This document shows positions 1-8,325 of a DNA stretch of 64,000 nucleotides, piece after piece. The stretch spans positions 1,426,001 through 1,490,000 of the forward strand of contig CP012812.1 of assembly GCA_001936135.1 (NCBI GenBank), read 5' to 3'. The stretch's first letter is position 1; each line of letters starts with the position of its first letter. This stretch comes from Saccharomycopsis fibuligera x Saccharomycopsis cf. fibuligera (lineage: Eukaryota; Ascomycota; Saccharomycetes; Ascoideales; Saccharomycopsidaceae). The notes below the pieces were generated by a model that ran no database searches, was not told the DNA's origin, and saw only the letters and a program-made list of their open reading frames with translations. The position numbers and the translations under genes are program-made.

Positions 1-281
1 TGTGCTTGTTCTGGAGTAGTCATTCTAGGACCCCATGGGCCATACGATATGTAAACGCATGCTTTTTTCTCATCTTGATTCAAGCCACGCCATGGCTCTT
101 CTTGTCTTGCGGCTAAGTAGTCTATAATTTGGTCTCTTTCTTCTTCTTTGAGTTTTGGCCATGTTGATTGGATATTGCGGAGATTGTATGAGGCAATTGA
201 TCTTCTGGCAAGGAGAATTCGTGGAGAGGTCGATGAAACTGCTCTACTTAGGTGTTTTAGGCTTGATTTCTGAAGTATCAT
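1..281 (-). CDS. COX5: Cytochrome c oxidase subunit 5 (5' part, runs off the left edge)
   Basis: Reading the minus strand from an ATG at 279-281 gives 93 codons that stay open to the window edge. The first ~30 residues are rich in Ser, Arg and Leu with no acidic residues, like a mitochondrial presequence. The region around residues 76-85 carries YISYGPWGPR, which matches the strongly conserved YISYGEWGPR segment of yeast Cox5 (mammalian COX4 family). The preceding KLKEEERDQIIDYLAARQ and PWRGL segments also fit. The family protein is a nuclear-encoded, single-membrane-span subunit of respiratory complex IV in the mitochondrial inner membrane. The membrane span lies beyond the edge and is not seen. 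S. cerevisiae has two isoforms (COX5A and COX5B); this partial sequence cannot say how many copies this genome has. Confidence 0.9.
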   Translation of the reverse strand, partial: MILQKSSLKHLSRAVSSTSPRILLARRSIASYNLRNIQSTWPKLKEEERDQIIDYLAARQEEPWRGLNQDEKKACVYISYGPWGPRMTTPEQA

Positions 282-1703
282 TGTTTAGAGAATATTTTCT
301 GATTGCCGTGTTTTCTATTTTTAGTTGACGTTAATTTAAGTCTTATTAAGATTGATGTTGCAGTAGTTAAAAGTCTAGCGTAGTGGTTGACTGCTCGATT
401 GATGGATGGATCAGTTGCCGAAGCGTTTTTCTTTTCCCGCTTTCCCATCTCCAAAGGAAAAAATGGCGTACGCAGATCAACAGCCAGATAATTAAGGGGG
501 TGTTTACACCCGTGAAAGTTGCGAAGCCTGCAGGGTTTTCAATTTCACCAGCCTTAACCGTTGCAACAGTGTCCTTTGACTGCACACTTGCGCTGCTTTT
601 TGTTTTAAAACAAAAGCCAGAGAAGCATTTTCTATACAATTTTAGTCATGAATATTAATACTTATTTCCTTTGATGGCCCTGCATGGTAATTTGCAATAT
701 TAAACGGATCCTTACTTGAAAACTTAGTTTTTGGTAAAGTGCCAATTCTCTCCTAATCTACAACCTATAGGCCATCCTAGTGCCTCAAAATATAAAAAGG
801 CATACAGAAAAGGGTTGTGTAAGTACACTAAAGGTACAAAAAAGACCGTTTCAGTAATGTTTGTGAAACTATGTTTTGGCATCCCTGTCAGCATCTCGAA
901 AATTGTTCTTGACGCAAGCGGTGCTGAAGGTACACTAGGAAATTACCTAATTTGGAAGCTAAAGGGATCAACATCACCGCTAGCGACAATACTAATGTAC
1001 TTATTTTAAATCAATTTTGACGTGAAATCTACATCATCTTGTATGATACCGAGCCCTCCTACTTTTTCTACTATATTGTCGTATTGTATCTGCAAAATAA
1101 AGTTGTAGAAAGGCTAAGAATAATCGAGCCGCAAAATGTATACTGGCATAAATTTTTTACTTAGCTAAGCAGTATAACGTTGTTTATTCTATCTATAGTA
1201 AGTGTCTTCTGCTTCTACAAAAAGTAGCAAAGAGCAGCAAAAACCAGTGAGACAAAAATAGAAGATATTATCAAATAACTCATAATTTCCGACAGTTAAG
1301 CTAACACAGATATGACACATGTTTCCTACTCATCAGTATAATCATCATCTGCATCAAGGACGACGAGTATTTGAAACTAACTGAAAAATTATGGTTCAGG
1401 ACCTCATTTCACAAACATATTCAAAAGCATTAATCTACAGCTTCATGCATAATAGAAACTATGGGCGAACTCTGAAGCTCAAGCACTTGCTTGGTCTTGG
1501 TCAGTTTTCAAAAAATTTCGCCACTAGAGGTTCCTTAAGTTGGGAAAGCTAAGATTTATTGGACTTGACTAGACCGAAGCATCAAAAGTGTCAACTGTAC
1601 CAATCCTGAAAACAAAGATGACACCAAGCACAATGCTGCGCGCCTTAACAGTCCTTGGCTTTGTGTTGAGTTGACAGATCAAAAAGTAATTCCAGTGACA
1701 CAT

Positions 1704-1719
1704 TTTCCCAATTGGGGAT
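1704..1719. promoter_or_regulatory. Mcm1 P-box-like palindrome upstream of the pheromone-type gene
   Basis: The sequence TTTCCCAATTGGGGAT fits the Mcm1 consensus TTNCCNNNTNNGGNAA at every fixed position except the last. It lies about 255 bp upstream of the ATG at 1975, a distance like that of the Mcm1/alpha1 sites of S. cerevisiae alpha-specific genes. AGTGACA stands just to its left (1694-1700), where an alpha1-binding Q element might sit. This is a motif match only. Confidence 0.45.
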
Positions 1720-1754
1720 CAAAGGACTTACTACTGAACCTCTAGGAAAATTAA

Positions 1755-1762
1755 TATAAATA
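1755..1762 (+). promoter_or_regulatory. TATA box of the pheromone-type gene
   Basis: TATAAATA lies about 215 bp upstream of the ATG at 1975, just downstream of the Mcm1-like box and upstream of the trinucleotide repeat. Confidence 0.45.
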
Positions 1763-1820
1763 GTAAGCAGATGAATTCAAACAATCGACACGTTTGAGGA
1801 CATGCTCCTTTTTATCTCTT

Positions 1821-1870
<50 letters not shown>

Positions 1871-1885
1871 AATAATAATAATAAT
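1821..1885. repeat. (ATC)n/(ATA)n trinucleotide microsatellite
   Basis: About 16 ATC units run directly into about 5 ATA units. The tract lies 90-155 bp upstream of the ATG at 1975, so it is in the promoter or 5' leader of the pheromone-type gene. Its length would be expected to vary between strains. Confidence 0.9.
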
Positions 1886-1974
1886 CAAAAAACGAATATT
1901 GTTGAACATTATTAGCCTATTCTTCCTATTTATTTATTCTCCAACCTCCACATCCACTCTTATATTAAAACAAA

Positions 1975-2283
1975 ATGAAATTTGTATACTCTATCGCTGT
2001 TCTTGCTGCTACTGCATTGGCACTTCCAATTGCTCAACCAAATGCTGAACCAGCTGAGAAAGTTGCTAAAAGGGAACCAGAACCAGAAGCTGAAGCCAAA
2101 GCCGAGCCATTGAGATGGGCCGGTGTCGCTCCAAATCAGCCAATCTTTAAAAGAGAAGCTGAACCAGAAGCTAAAGCCGAGCCATTGAGATGGGCAGGTG
2201 TCGCTCCAAACCAACCAATCTTCAAGAGAGAAGCTGAACCATTGAGATGGGCAGGTGTCGCTCCAAACCAACCAATCTTTTGA
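1975..2283 (+). CDS. Alpha-factor-like secreted peptide precursor with three tandem copies
   Basis: The 102-residue protein begins with a signal peptide (residues 1 to about 16, hydrophobic, ending ALA). A short pro segment follows, then a Kex2-type Lys-Arg at 32-33. Three copies of the 13-residue peptide LRWAGVAPNQPIF follow (coding 2110-2148, 2185-2223 and 2242-2280), separated by KR, and the last ends at the stop. Every spacer between KR and peptide is an even run of X-Ala or X-Pro pairs (EPEPEAEAKAEP, EAEPEAKAEP, EAEP), exactly what a Ste13-type dipeptidyl aminopeptidase trims. The peptide has the length of S. cerevisiae alpha-factor (WHWLQLKPGQPMY) and shares Trp3, Pro8 and QPIF with the K. 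lactis one (WSWITLRPGQPIF). The pro segment is only ~15 residues and has no N-glycosylation site, unlike S. cerevisiae MFalpha1. Function as a mating pheromone is inferred; another secreted peptide is the alternative. Confidence 0.75.
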   Translation: MKFVYSIAVLAATALALPIAQPNAEPAEKVAKREPEPEAEAKAEPLRWAGVAPNQPIFKREAEPEAKAEPLRWAGVAPNQPIFKREAEPLRWAGVAPNQPIF

Positions 2284-2612
2284 ATTATTGGTAACCAAAG
2301 TTATTTAGCTGCTTCTATCAGCTATCGCAACTGCTATCTATTTTTTTCTTTTCTTTAGACGGTGACAATATAGATTCAACTTTTTTTTTCTCTTTCAGTT
2401 CTAGAACTTTTATATTTGCTCGATATTCCCTTAGTGTAATGATAAGCTCCCCTTTTTTCCCTTTCTTTTTCTAATACTCATTCAAATATATTATATGTGG
2501 CTTGCTTCAACACTACCCGGTAATAATAAAATTTGTATAACATGTATTCTTTTACAAAAGACAAATACTCTATTGGAACTTTAAAAAGTATACGTTTGAA
2601 GCGTTGTAGTCT
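2284..2612. other. Convergent 3' spacer
   Basis: T-rich spacer between the tail-to-tail pheromone-type gene and DSC3. It has several poly-T runs near 2341-2470 and AATAAA at 2524-2529. No gene is seen. Confidence 0.5.
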
Positions 2613-3674
2613 TCAAGAAAATTGTCTGATAAGCGCAAAAAAAAAATTGATAAAAACTCCTGCAACAATAGCCATCCTTGTTCTTTTATTCACAAGTTTA
2701 TAATCATTTCTCAATAAAAACAATGACAAAACTCCAAACATTGATCCTAAGAGTACACCAATTAACAAATCCCGATTGTTGGTATCACCTTGTTCTGCTA
2801 AACCAAGCCCGAAGAATCCTGTGCTTGTATTATCTGTCAAATTTGTAGGATCATTAGCTGAACTTTCAATCCATCTTTCTTCTAGTTGCCTAATATCATT
2901 TTCATTGTTAGTAGTAACAGTAACAGAAGAACTAGTGCCGACATCATTTGCTCTTTCCATTTGCGTAGGATAACGTCTAGTGTTTTGATCCGCGTACTCT
3001 TCGTCACTATCGTCAAACTCTTCATCCAAATCATTTGTATTTCTCTGATTCAATGAAGAGCCATATATGGATTGGAATTGTTGTCTGAGCTCCGCTACTT
3101 CATTTTGTGAAAACCCCGCATTCAAAAGCCTATCGAAACCGATGGGTGCTGGTGTCGTTGTTGTTTCGGGTACTTTTGCATCTAATTGGTCTTCTTTCAA
3201 TAATTCTTCTTTGCTCAACACATCCCCAATTAAACAATGAATGTATATCTTGTGTATCCGAACTTTTTTGTACAGTTGCAGACTATCTGATTCAGTGGGT
3301 ATTTTGTCTTTTCCCTTGAGGCTTTTGCTAACCAATGACTCCTGCACTGTTTGACCTTTGTTATTGAATTCGTCATCATCGTCGTCATCGTCATCATCGT
3401 CACTATCATCGCTTATCAATCGATTGAAGCTATTCAAAGACTCCTGAAAATTGATGGAATCACTAACAGGCCTACCGTTATAAATAAATCGGAGTCTTCT
3501 GTTATGGGTTCTATTGTGCAATGTTGGGGTTTTGTCTCTCACTAGCATTCGCAAGTATCTGTTATTTATCTTCTTTAGCTCATCTGCATTGGCGATGGGC
3601 ACAACCAAGTCGCTGAGTTTGCCATCGGAAAACCGTATATGTAGTTCTGTTTTGACGATTTTGTCTACTGACAT
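2613..3674 (-). CDS. DSC3: Dsc E3 ubiquitin ligase complex subunit 3
   Basis: The 353-residue protein has the two-part layout of fungal Dsc3. An N-terminal ubiquitin-like domain (about residues 8-80) contains RLRFIYNGRP, the Ile44-side strand typical of such folds. A C-terminal region follows with a conserved helix (IGFDRLLNAGFSQNEVAELR) and two membrane spans near residues 300-320 and 333-352. Between them lie an Asp-rich run (about residues 90-101, partly an ATC repeat) and VRIHKIYIHCLIGDVL, which fits the second part of the domain. In the family this is a subunit of the Golgi/endosomal Dsc complex, which ubiquitinates membrane proteins. The gene is divergent from the URI-like gene to its right. 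Its S. cerevisiae counterpart is YOR223W, a neighbour of RPB8, MCT1 and MCP1, all of which are in this window. Confidence 0.75.
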   Translation of the reverse strand: MSVDKIVKTELHIRFSDGKLSDLVVPIANADELKKINNRYLRMLVRDKTPTLHNRTHNRRLRFIYNGRPVSDSINFQESLNSFNRLISDDSDDDDDDDDDDEFNNKGQTVQESLVSKSLKGKDKIPTESDSLQLYKKVRIHKIYIHCLIGDVLSKEELLKEDQLDAKVPETTTTPAPIGFDRLLNAGFSQNEVAELRQQFQSIYGSSLNQRNTNDLDEEFDDSDEEYADQNTRRYPTQMERANDVGTSSSVTVTTNNENDIRQLEERWIESSANDPTNLTDNTSTGFFGLGLAEQGDTNNRDLLIGVLLGSMFGVLSLFLLRNDYKLVNKRTRMAIVAGVFINFFFALIRQFS

Positions 3675-3933
3675 CTTATCTTTAATTCATATGTAAGCGA
3701 AAAATGGAAACTATATCTGTCAATGTATCTTTAGAGCAAATGAAGTGCCATTAATATATTATTAGTTGATGATTGTCCTGTTTTTGATTATAATCGCCAT
3801 CGCATTGTGCAGGGGCCGACTAACCATGAACTAAAGCGCTTCAAAATAAGAAAAAAAAAAATTCTATTATGAACATCGGTATTCTGATCAACTTGATGAG
3901 AAAGTGTATATCGAACTGAAAGTCTATGACAAT
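3675..3933. promoter_or_regulatory. Divergent promoter DSC3 / URI-like gene
   Basis: This 259-bp spacer separates two divergent starts. Its right part (3850-3933) stays open in the frame of the URI-like gene but has no ATG. ACTAAC at 3819-3824 resembles a branch point, but no convincing intron can be built around it. Confidence 0.4.
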
Positions 3934-6015
3934 ATGAACGACGACCATTTCGTAAATATCACCGAGCAGATTGATGATGACGGTAATGTTATTGACTACA
4001 AGTTGGAGAAAATAGATCCCAGTGCTGCCGAAAACGCTTTTGGTGGTAAGCTGAATCAAGATAAGAAAAAACATGATGATCTCGAAGACTTGAGTAAAGA
4101 TAAAGGTAAATTAGCCTACAAGAAAGGATTTTTATCAAGTAGTAGTTCAAGTAGGAAAGCAAAGCCACAAAAACAAGATTTGAATGCCAAAGATGAAAGA
4201 TCAAAGCTGAAAGATGCCAAAAATGAAAATTATGCTGATGATAATGGGAGCGACTTAACTGCATTACTAAGAGATATGGGAATTGATGACAACTTTTTGA
4301 GAGACAATAAATTGCAACAGCCAAAAGTCACAGAATTGGAAGACGAAGCAAAGAAAGGATCTGGTCAAGGAACGGATAGTAATAATCTCACTAATACTAA
4401 ATCAAAGGTGCAAAAGGTAAAAAATTCCCAAGTGGGCAGTGTGTTTCCACTGCCTAGCAATGATACAAATGTCAAACCTTGCCAGAAAGATAAGTCTGTG
4501 GAAAAAATACGGCAAATGAAACAAAAGAATACTAGCTCATTATTCATTAGACGCCCAGTGCGAAAAAACAAAAAGGTCAGCGAATCATCAACATACCAAG
4601 TGCGTCAAGCTGAAGACAAGGAGCATATCCAAAATTCAAGCGACCAGAGGAACGATAAACTTACCGAAAAAAAAGTACCAACGCTAAAGAAGGAAAAATA
4701 TAGTCACCAAAAGATTGAAGTTTTGCCAGCAGAAAGTGTCAAGCCATTATTGCCGAAGGTTAATAAAAATTCCGATGACAAAAAGAAAGTTGACAGCGAA
4801 GAAACAGTAACTGAAAAAGAGGATGATAGCAGGAAAACCGTTGATAATAGCATTAAATCTAATGATACCGCTAACATTGCAAAAAGTGAAGAAGAACCAC
4901 ACCATGTTGAACAGAAGGGCTTTCTAGAGAATAATATTGATAAAGTGCCTATTGAAAAATGGAACTCTGCTGGACCAAACATAAATAGAGAGGATATGTT
5001 GGAGCTTGAGCTTTTATCTGGTGAGTTTGTTAATGACGAAAATCAATTGAATGGAGATGAACCGTTAATGGACGATCAAGGATTTGATGAGGATGAGTTA
5101 TATAGACGTATTTTCCCATGGATTGCACCTAGAGAGAACAACAACAGCAATACTTCAAACCAGTCCAATCAAACTGAAGAACAAATTACTATTGAAGGTC
5201 TCAACTTGAACCTTGCTGATGATGATGACGACGATGATGACCTTCTGGTAATTGAAAAGCCTATAATTTCAGAATCGATATTAAATGATGTTAAGGACAA
5301 GTTAGCTTATGAAATAGACAATGAACCAATTGAAGAAATCAACACTCAAACAGAAGGTCTGCCACGCGAAAAAGTTGAACATGTTGACATTACGCATGAG
5401 CCATCAGCTTCCATTGACAACAGTGACTTGAAATCAAATTTGAAGGGCCTGAAATTGTCAAAAGGCAACACAACTGACGCAGAAGAAGGGAAAGAGAGAG
5501 AAGAAAAACCGAGAAGAAAGTCAGTCAAGTTCTCTGAAACTATTCAGGTTAAAGAGGTTGAAAATATTTCGGAAGAAGTGAAGCAGAAACTTGAGGTTGA
5601 AAAATTATACAAGGATGTGTTTGGCGAAGATTATCAAAAGATTCAGGAAGAAATCAGCGCAAATATGGCAACTTATGGAACTTCCGTGCCAAATATTAAT
5701 ACCGATAATCACAGAATTATAGAGATTAATGGTTTCGATTCAAATGATGCTACTGTCAACTCTGTCTCATCATCTGCCGACAATGAAGAGGAAGAGGATG
5801 TGAGCTTCCATGATATTGTATCTACCCGTATTGTGGAGAATCAAGTGATTGATGCTGCATTCACTAATAAAGATGAACACAATCAATCTAATGAGACCAT
5901 GACAAATTCTGCAGCGAATAAAGATGACAACTTGACACTAAGACGTAACACAAGAAAGAATAAGAATAAAGTGTCTAGATTTAAACAGTTGAAGATGAAT
6001 AACGCAGAAATTTAA
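3934..6015 (+). CDS. URI/Bud27-like protein (DUF3835 type), without a prefoldin domain
   Basis: From the ATG at 3934 the protein has 693 residues and is highly charged and mostly disordered. Three segments recall fungal Bud27/URI: an N-terminal QIDDDGNVIDYKLEKI stretch, an acidic block that includes RRIFPWIAP, and RRKSVKFSETIQVKEVENI followed by a basic tail ending in KVSRFKQ. Bud27 acts with prefoldins in RNA polymerase assembly and translation initiation. The N-terminal prefoldin coiled coil of Bud27 (about 130 residues) is not in this reading frame, and there is no room for it before DSC3. The frame is open upstream to a stop at 3847 but has no ATG, so the start is the first Met. It is tail-to-tail with FYV10. 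The family call rests on remembered motifs and should be treated as probable. Confidence 0.5.
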   Translation: MNDDHFVNITEQIDDDGNVIDYKLEKIDPSAAENAFGGKLNQDKKKHDDLEDLSKDKGKLAYKKGFLSSSSSSRKAKPQKQDLNAKDERSKLKDAKNENYADDNGSDLTALLRDMGIDDNFLRDNKLQQPKVTELEDEAKKGSGQGTDSNNLTNTKSKVQKVKNSQVGSVFPLPSNDTNVKPCQKDKSVEKIRQMKQKNTSSLFIRRPVRKNKKVSESSTYQVRQAEDKEHIQNSSDQRNDKLTEKKVPTLKKEKYSHQKIEVLPAESVKPLLPKVNKNSDDKKKVDSEETVTEKEDDSRKTVDNSIKSNDTANIAKSEEEPHHVEQKGFLENNIDKVPIEKWNSAGPNINREDMLELELLSGEFVNDENQLNGDEPLMDDQGFDEDELYRRIFPWIAPRENNNSNTSNQSNQTEEQITIEGLNLNLADDDDDDDDLLVIEKPIISESILNDVKDKLAYEIDNEPIEEINTQTEGLPREKVEHVDITHEPSASIDNSDLKSNLKGLKLSKGNTTDAEEGKEREEKPRRKSVKFSETIQVKEVENISEEVKQKLEVEKLYKDVFGEDYQKIQEEISANMATYGTSVPNINTDNHRIIEINGFDSNDATVNSVSSSADNEEEEDVSFHDIVSTRIVENQVIDAAFTNKDEHNQSNETMTNSAANKDDNLTLRRNTRKNKNKVSRFKQLKMNNAEI

Positions 6016-6183
6016 ACTTAATAATTAGGAACGCATAGATGTGGATCTACTATAACTATTACTTTATAAATTATCATTATTATTATTGGCATGGGCTCTT
6101 ATAAATTTGCATTAACAAAGGTAGGTGAAATTAGCAGCGAATAAAACAATTTAATAGAAGAAAATTATTCAACTAGTACAAAA

Positions 6184-8160
6184 CTACGTAGGGAAAACCT
6201 TTTCATTGCATTGATCTTTAGTGAAAAACTCACCTGTTAGCGGATCCACAATCTTATCAAAATCCGCTAAAAAGCTCTTGGAACTTTCTGGATGTCGTGC
6301 TAGATAATCTTTGAAGCATGCAAAGTAATTGGAATAATCATTAATCAATCCACTATGCACGCATTTTTGATGTTCTTCGTGCAGTTGTAATTGATTTTTA
6401 TCCAATAATAATATCTGGTTTTTGAATGCCACAAGTATTTGCTCATTGAATTTGAATAAGTCATCTCGGTCGTAAATGTTATCGTTAGGCAATATTATTG
6501 GATTTCTGTAACCAAGCTTTGATTTCGAATGATGGGAAAATACAATCTGGTTACTCAACTTTATAAGTTGTAGTGATGAGCATATGGCACAATGTTTTGA
6601 TTTGATTTTCACTAATCTCTCATTCAACTTACTGCTAGCCTTTTTCCGATGTTTGCTGGCATGTACAGCGTGACTAGTGTTTGCAATGTTGAGATTCAAA
6701 CTGTCGAAGTTTGCTTGGGATGAAGCTTTCTTCAAATCATTTGGAGTTATACAGTTTCTTGTTCTTAGTACGCTGAGACCTAATGACAATATCGCTTCAA
6801 ATGATGATCCATTATTGCTGATACTGTAGAGTTGATCAATGGAGCCTTTGAAGATATCGTTTATATAATTGAACCGTTTGAAGGAAAGCAACTTGAAATA
6901 CTTGAACAAGTTTTTGTCAAATAAATATTTTTTATAAGTGAGCTTTAATTGTTTCGATCCGGCAAATTGATTTAAAAATTTGATGAGAACCTCTTTATTT
7001 ACAAGTATCTTGAAATTCTTGTATTGGTTTAGTGAGTAAATTGAAGAATCAAGATTTTTCAACAGAAACTTTTTCTTATAATAGTGTTTAATTAAAAACT
7101 GTTCGTATTTGAGAAACAATAAAATGATACTATTAGGTACTGCCAACAATCCCATAGCAATCTTGATTTCATCAATGTACTTGTTATTCTCATCCTTATT
7201 GACTGGAAGTATCTCGCTTTTCATGAATATTAAAGCTTCAATATAGTTGTTTTCGTTTTGCAAACGGTTTGAGAAATCTGATATATCAATAATATTTTCA
7301 TTTTTGAGAACACTGTCTTTAATTAGCTCAATATAAGTTGATAGCAAGAACTCAAACTTCAAATTGGACTGGATTTTTCTCAAGAACTTTTCATTTTCCT
7401 TAACCCAAGCGGAAAGCATATTATGTTTGAAATTGTCTATTAGAGTATCATGAGATATTAGATTTGATCTAATAATTAGCTCATAATCAACAAAGTCAGC
7501 ATTATTGAAATTACGCAAATATAATAAAGCAGGCTTTGAGTTGACATATTCTTTTATGGCTTCGGAATTGTCATCCAAGTTGTGGAAATTAATTGGTTTC
7601 TTGAGAAATCCTGGCGGTGCATCGTTGTAGTCAGAGGTTTTGAGTAAGTAGTGTGCAATTGAGACATTAATTTGGTCTTTGAACCAGTTGTTTAAATATC
7701 TGCTGTTATCCACAGTGACCTCACATTTAGTTTTATGAGATCCACCATCAAAATTCAGTGCAGAGTTACTCAATTGTTTGCTGTCAGGCACTTTATTGAT
7801 CAAAAAGTTCTTCTTGTTGGACTGCACCCCATAATTGAAGTTTCCCTTCTTGAATTCGCTCAATTGAGTATACTTGTCCAATCTTTTTTCCAATCTTTCA
7901 TTGTAATTTGACTCAAATTCTAGTTTGTCTTCTAGCTTATGCTGGTAGGACTCCAAGTTGGAAATCAAGCACTCAAGCCTATTTATTTTCTCCTCTGGAG
8001 AAAATGCTGCCTCGTACTGCGATAGTTCCTTGTTGACAGTGATGAATTGCTTGTCGTTGAGTTTGTTGATATCCTTCAAGTTTTTTTTGTAGAGCTCTAA
8101 GGGAACCCTGAAGCTGGGCTCGTTCAAGTGGAGCAAGAAGTCAATGGAGGGCTCTGACAT
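6184..8160 (-). CDS. FYV10: GID/CTLH E3 ligase subunit Gid9 (Fyv10, MAEA family)
   Basis: The 658-residue protein ends in the degenerate RING-like region of Fyv10/Gid9: KHCAICSSL, then FSHHSKSKLGYRNP and IILPNDNIYD, matching the family pattern of paired Cys, a His-His pair and MLPNG.VY. The middle is helical, with a CTLH-like stretch around the NRLQNENNYIEALIFMKSEI segment, and the N terminus has a coiled coil (about residues 55-100). Gid9 pairs with Gid2 as the catalytic RING heterodimer of the GID ligase, which ubiquitinates gluconeogenic enzymes when glucose returns. The gene stands head to head, 165 bp from VID30, the scaffold subunit of the same complex. It is longer than S. cerevisiae Fyv10 (516 residues), mainly through inserts. 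Gid2 itself is the alternative, but the HH and LPN signature favours Gid9. Confidence 0.75.
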   Translation of the reverse strand: MSEPSIDFLLHLNEPSFRVPLELYKKNLKDINKLNDKQFITVNKELSQYEAAFSPEEKINRLECLISNLESYQHKLEDKLEFESNYNERLEKRLDKYTQLSEFKKGNFNYGVQSNKKNFLINKVPDSKQLSNSALNFDGGSHKTKCEVTVDNSRYLNNWFKDQINVSIAHYLLKTSDYNDAPPGFLKKPINFHNLDDNSEAIKEYVNSKPALLYLRNFNNADFVDYELIIRSNLISHDTLIDNFKHNMLSAWVKENEKFLRKIQSNLKFEFLLSTYIELIKDSVLKNENIIDISDFSNRLQNENNYIEALIFMKSEILPVNKDENNKYIDEIKIAMGLLAVPNSIILLFLKYEQFLIKHYYKKKFLLKNLDSSIYSLNQYKNFKILVNKEVLIKFLNQFAGSKQLKLTYKKYLFDKNLFKYFKLLSFKRFNYINDIFKGSIDQLYSISNNGSSFEAILSLGLSVLRTRNCITPNDLKKASSQANFDSLNLNIANTSHAVHASKHRKKASSKLNERLVKIKSKHCAICSSLQLIKLSNQIVFSHHSKSKLGYRNPIILPNDNIYDRDDLFKFNEQILVAFKNQILLLDKNQLQLHEEHQKCVHSGLINDYSNYFACFKDYLARHPESSKSFLADFDKIVDPLTGEFFTKDQCNEKVFPT

Positions 8161-8325
8161 GACCGGTTGTAATGTATGTCTGCTGGATTGTATGCCTGTT
8201 AGTGCTGGTGTTTGCCATCAACTAAAGGTGTTTCTTTATCCTTCCTTTATCCTGCTTAAGCGGTGGCAGCTCATCGCATCGCCTGTCGCCCGGCCGATTC
8301 CCGCGCGTAGCGCCGCAAGTCGGCG
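8161..8325. promoter_or_regulatory. Shared divergent promoter FYV10 / VID30
   Basis: This 165-bp spacer has a GC-rich patch at 8279-8324 (CGCCCGGCCGATTCCCGCGC), unusual in this AT-rich region. CGG and CCG half-sites there could bind zinc-cluster factors. It is the only regulatory DNA available to both GID genes on their start sides. Confidence 0.5.

Larger units (their letters stand above)
282..1974. other. 1.7-kb spacer between COX5 and the pheromone-type gene
   Basis: Short open frames at 383-658, 731-1009 and on the minus strand at 367-639 show no recognisable domain and no biased composition, so I do not call them. The right part holds an Mcm1-like box, a TATA box and a microsatellite, which are listed separately. 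Confidence 0.5.

Noticed and set aside
1960-2298. A 112-codon minus-strand frame with a repeated DTCPSQW motif
   Set aside because: It is the antisense shadow of the three tandem pheromone-type repeats.
3704-3900. An intron joining a 7-codon exon (3704-3724) to the open frame of the URI-like gene at 3901
   Set aside because: The phase fits, but the donor GTATCT is not the usual yeast donor, a nearer AG at 3849-3850 would be preferred, and the short exon does not supply a prefoldin domain.
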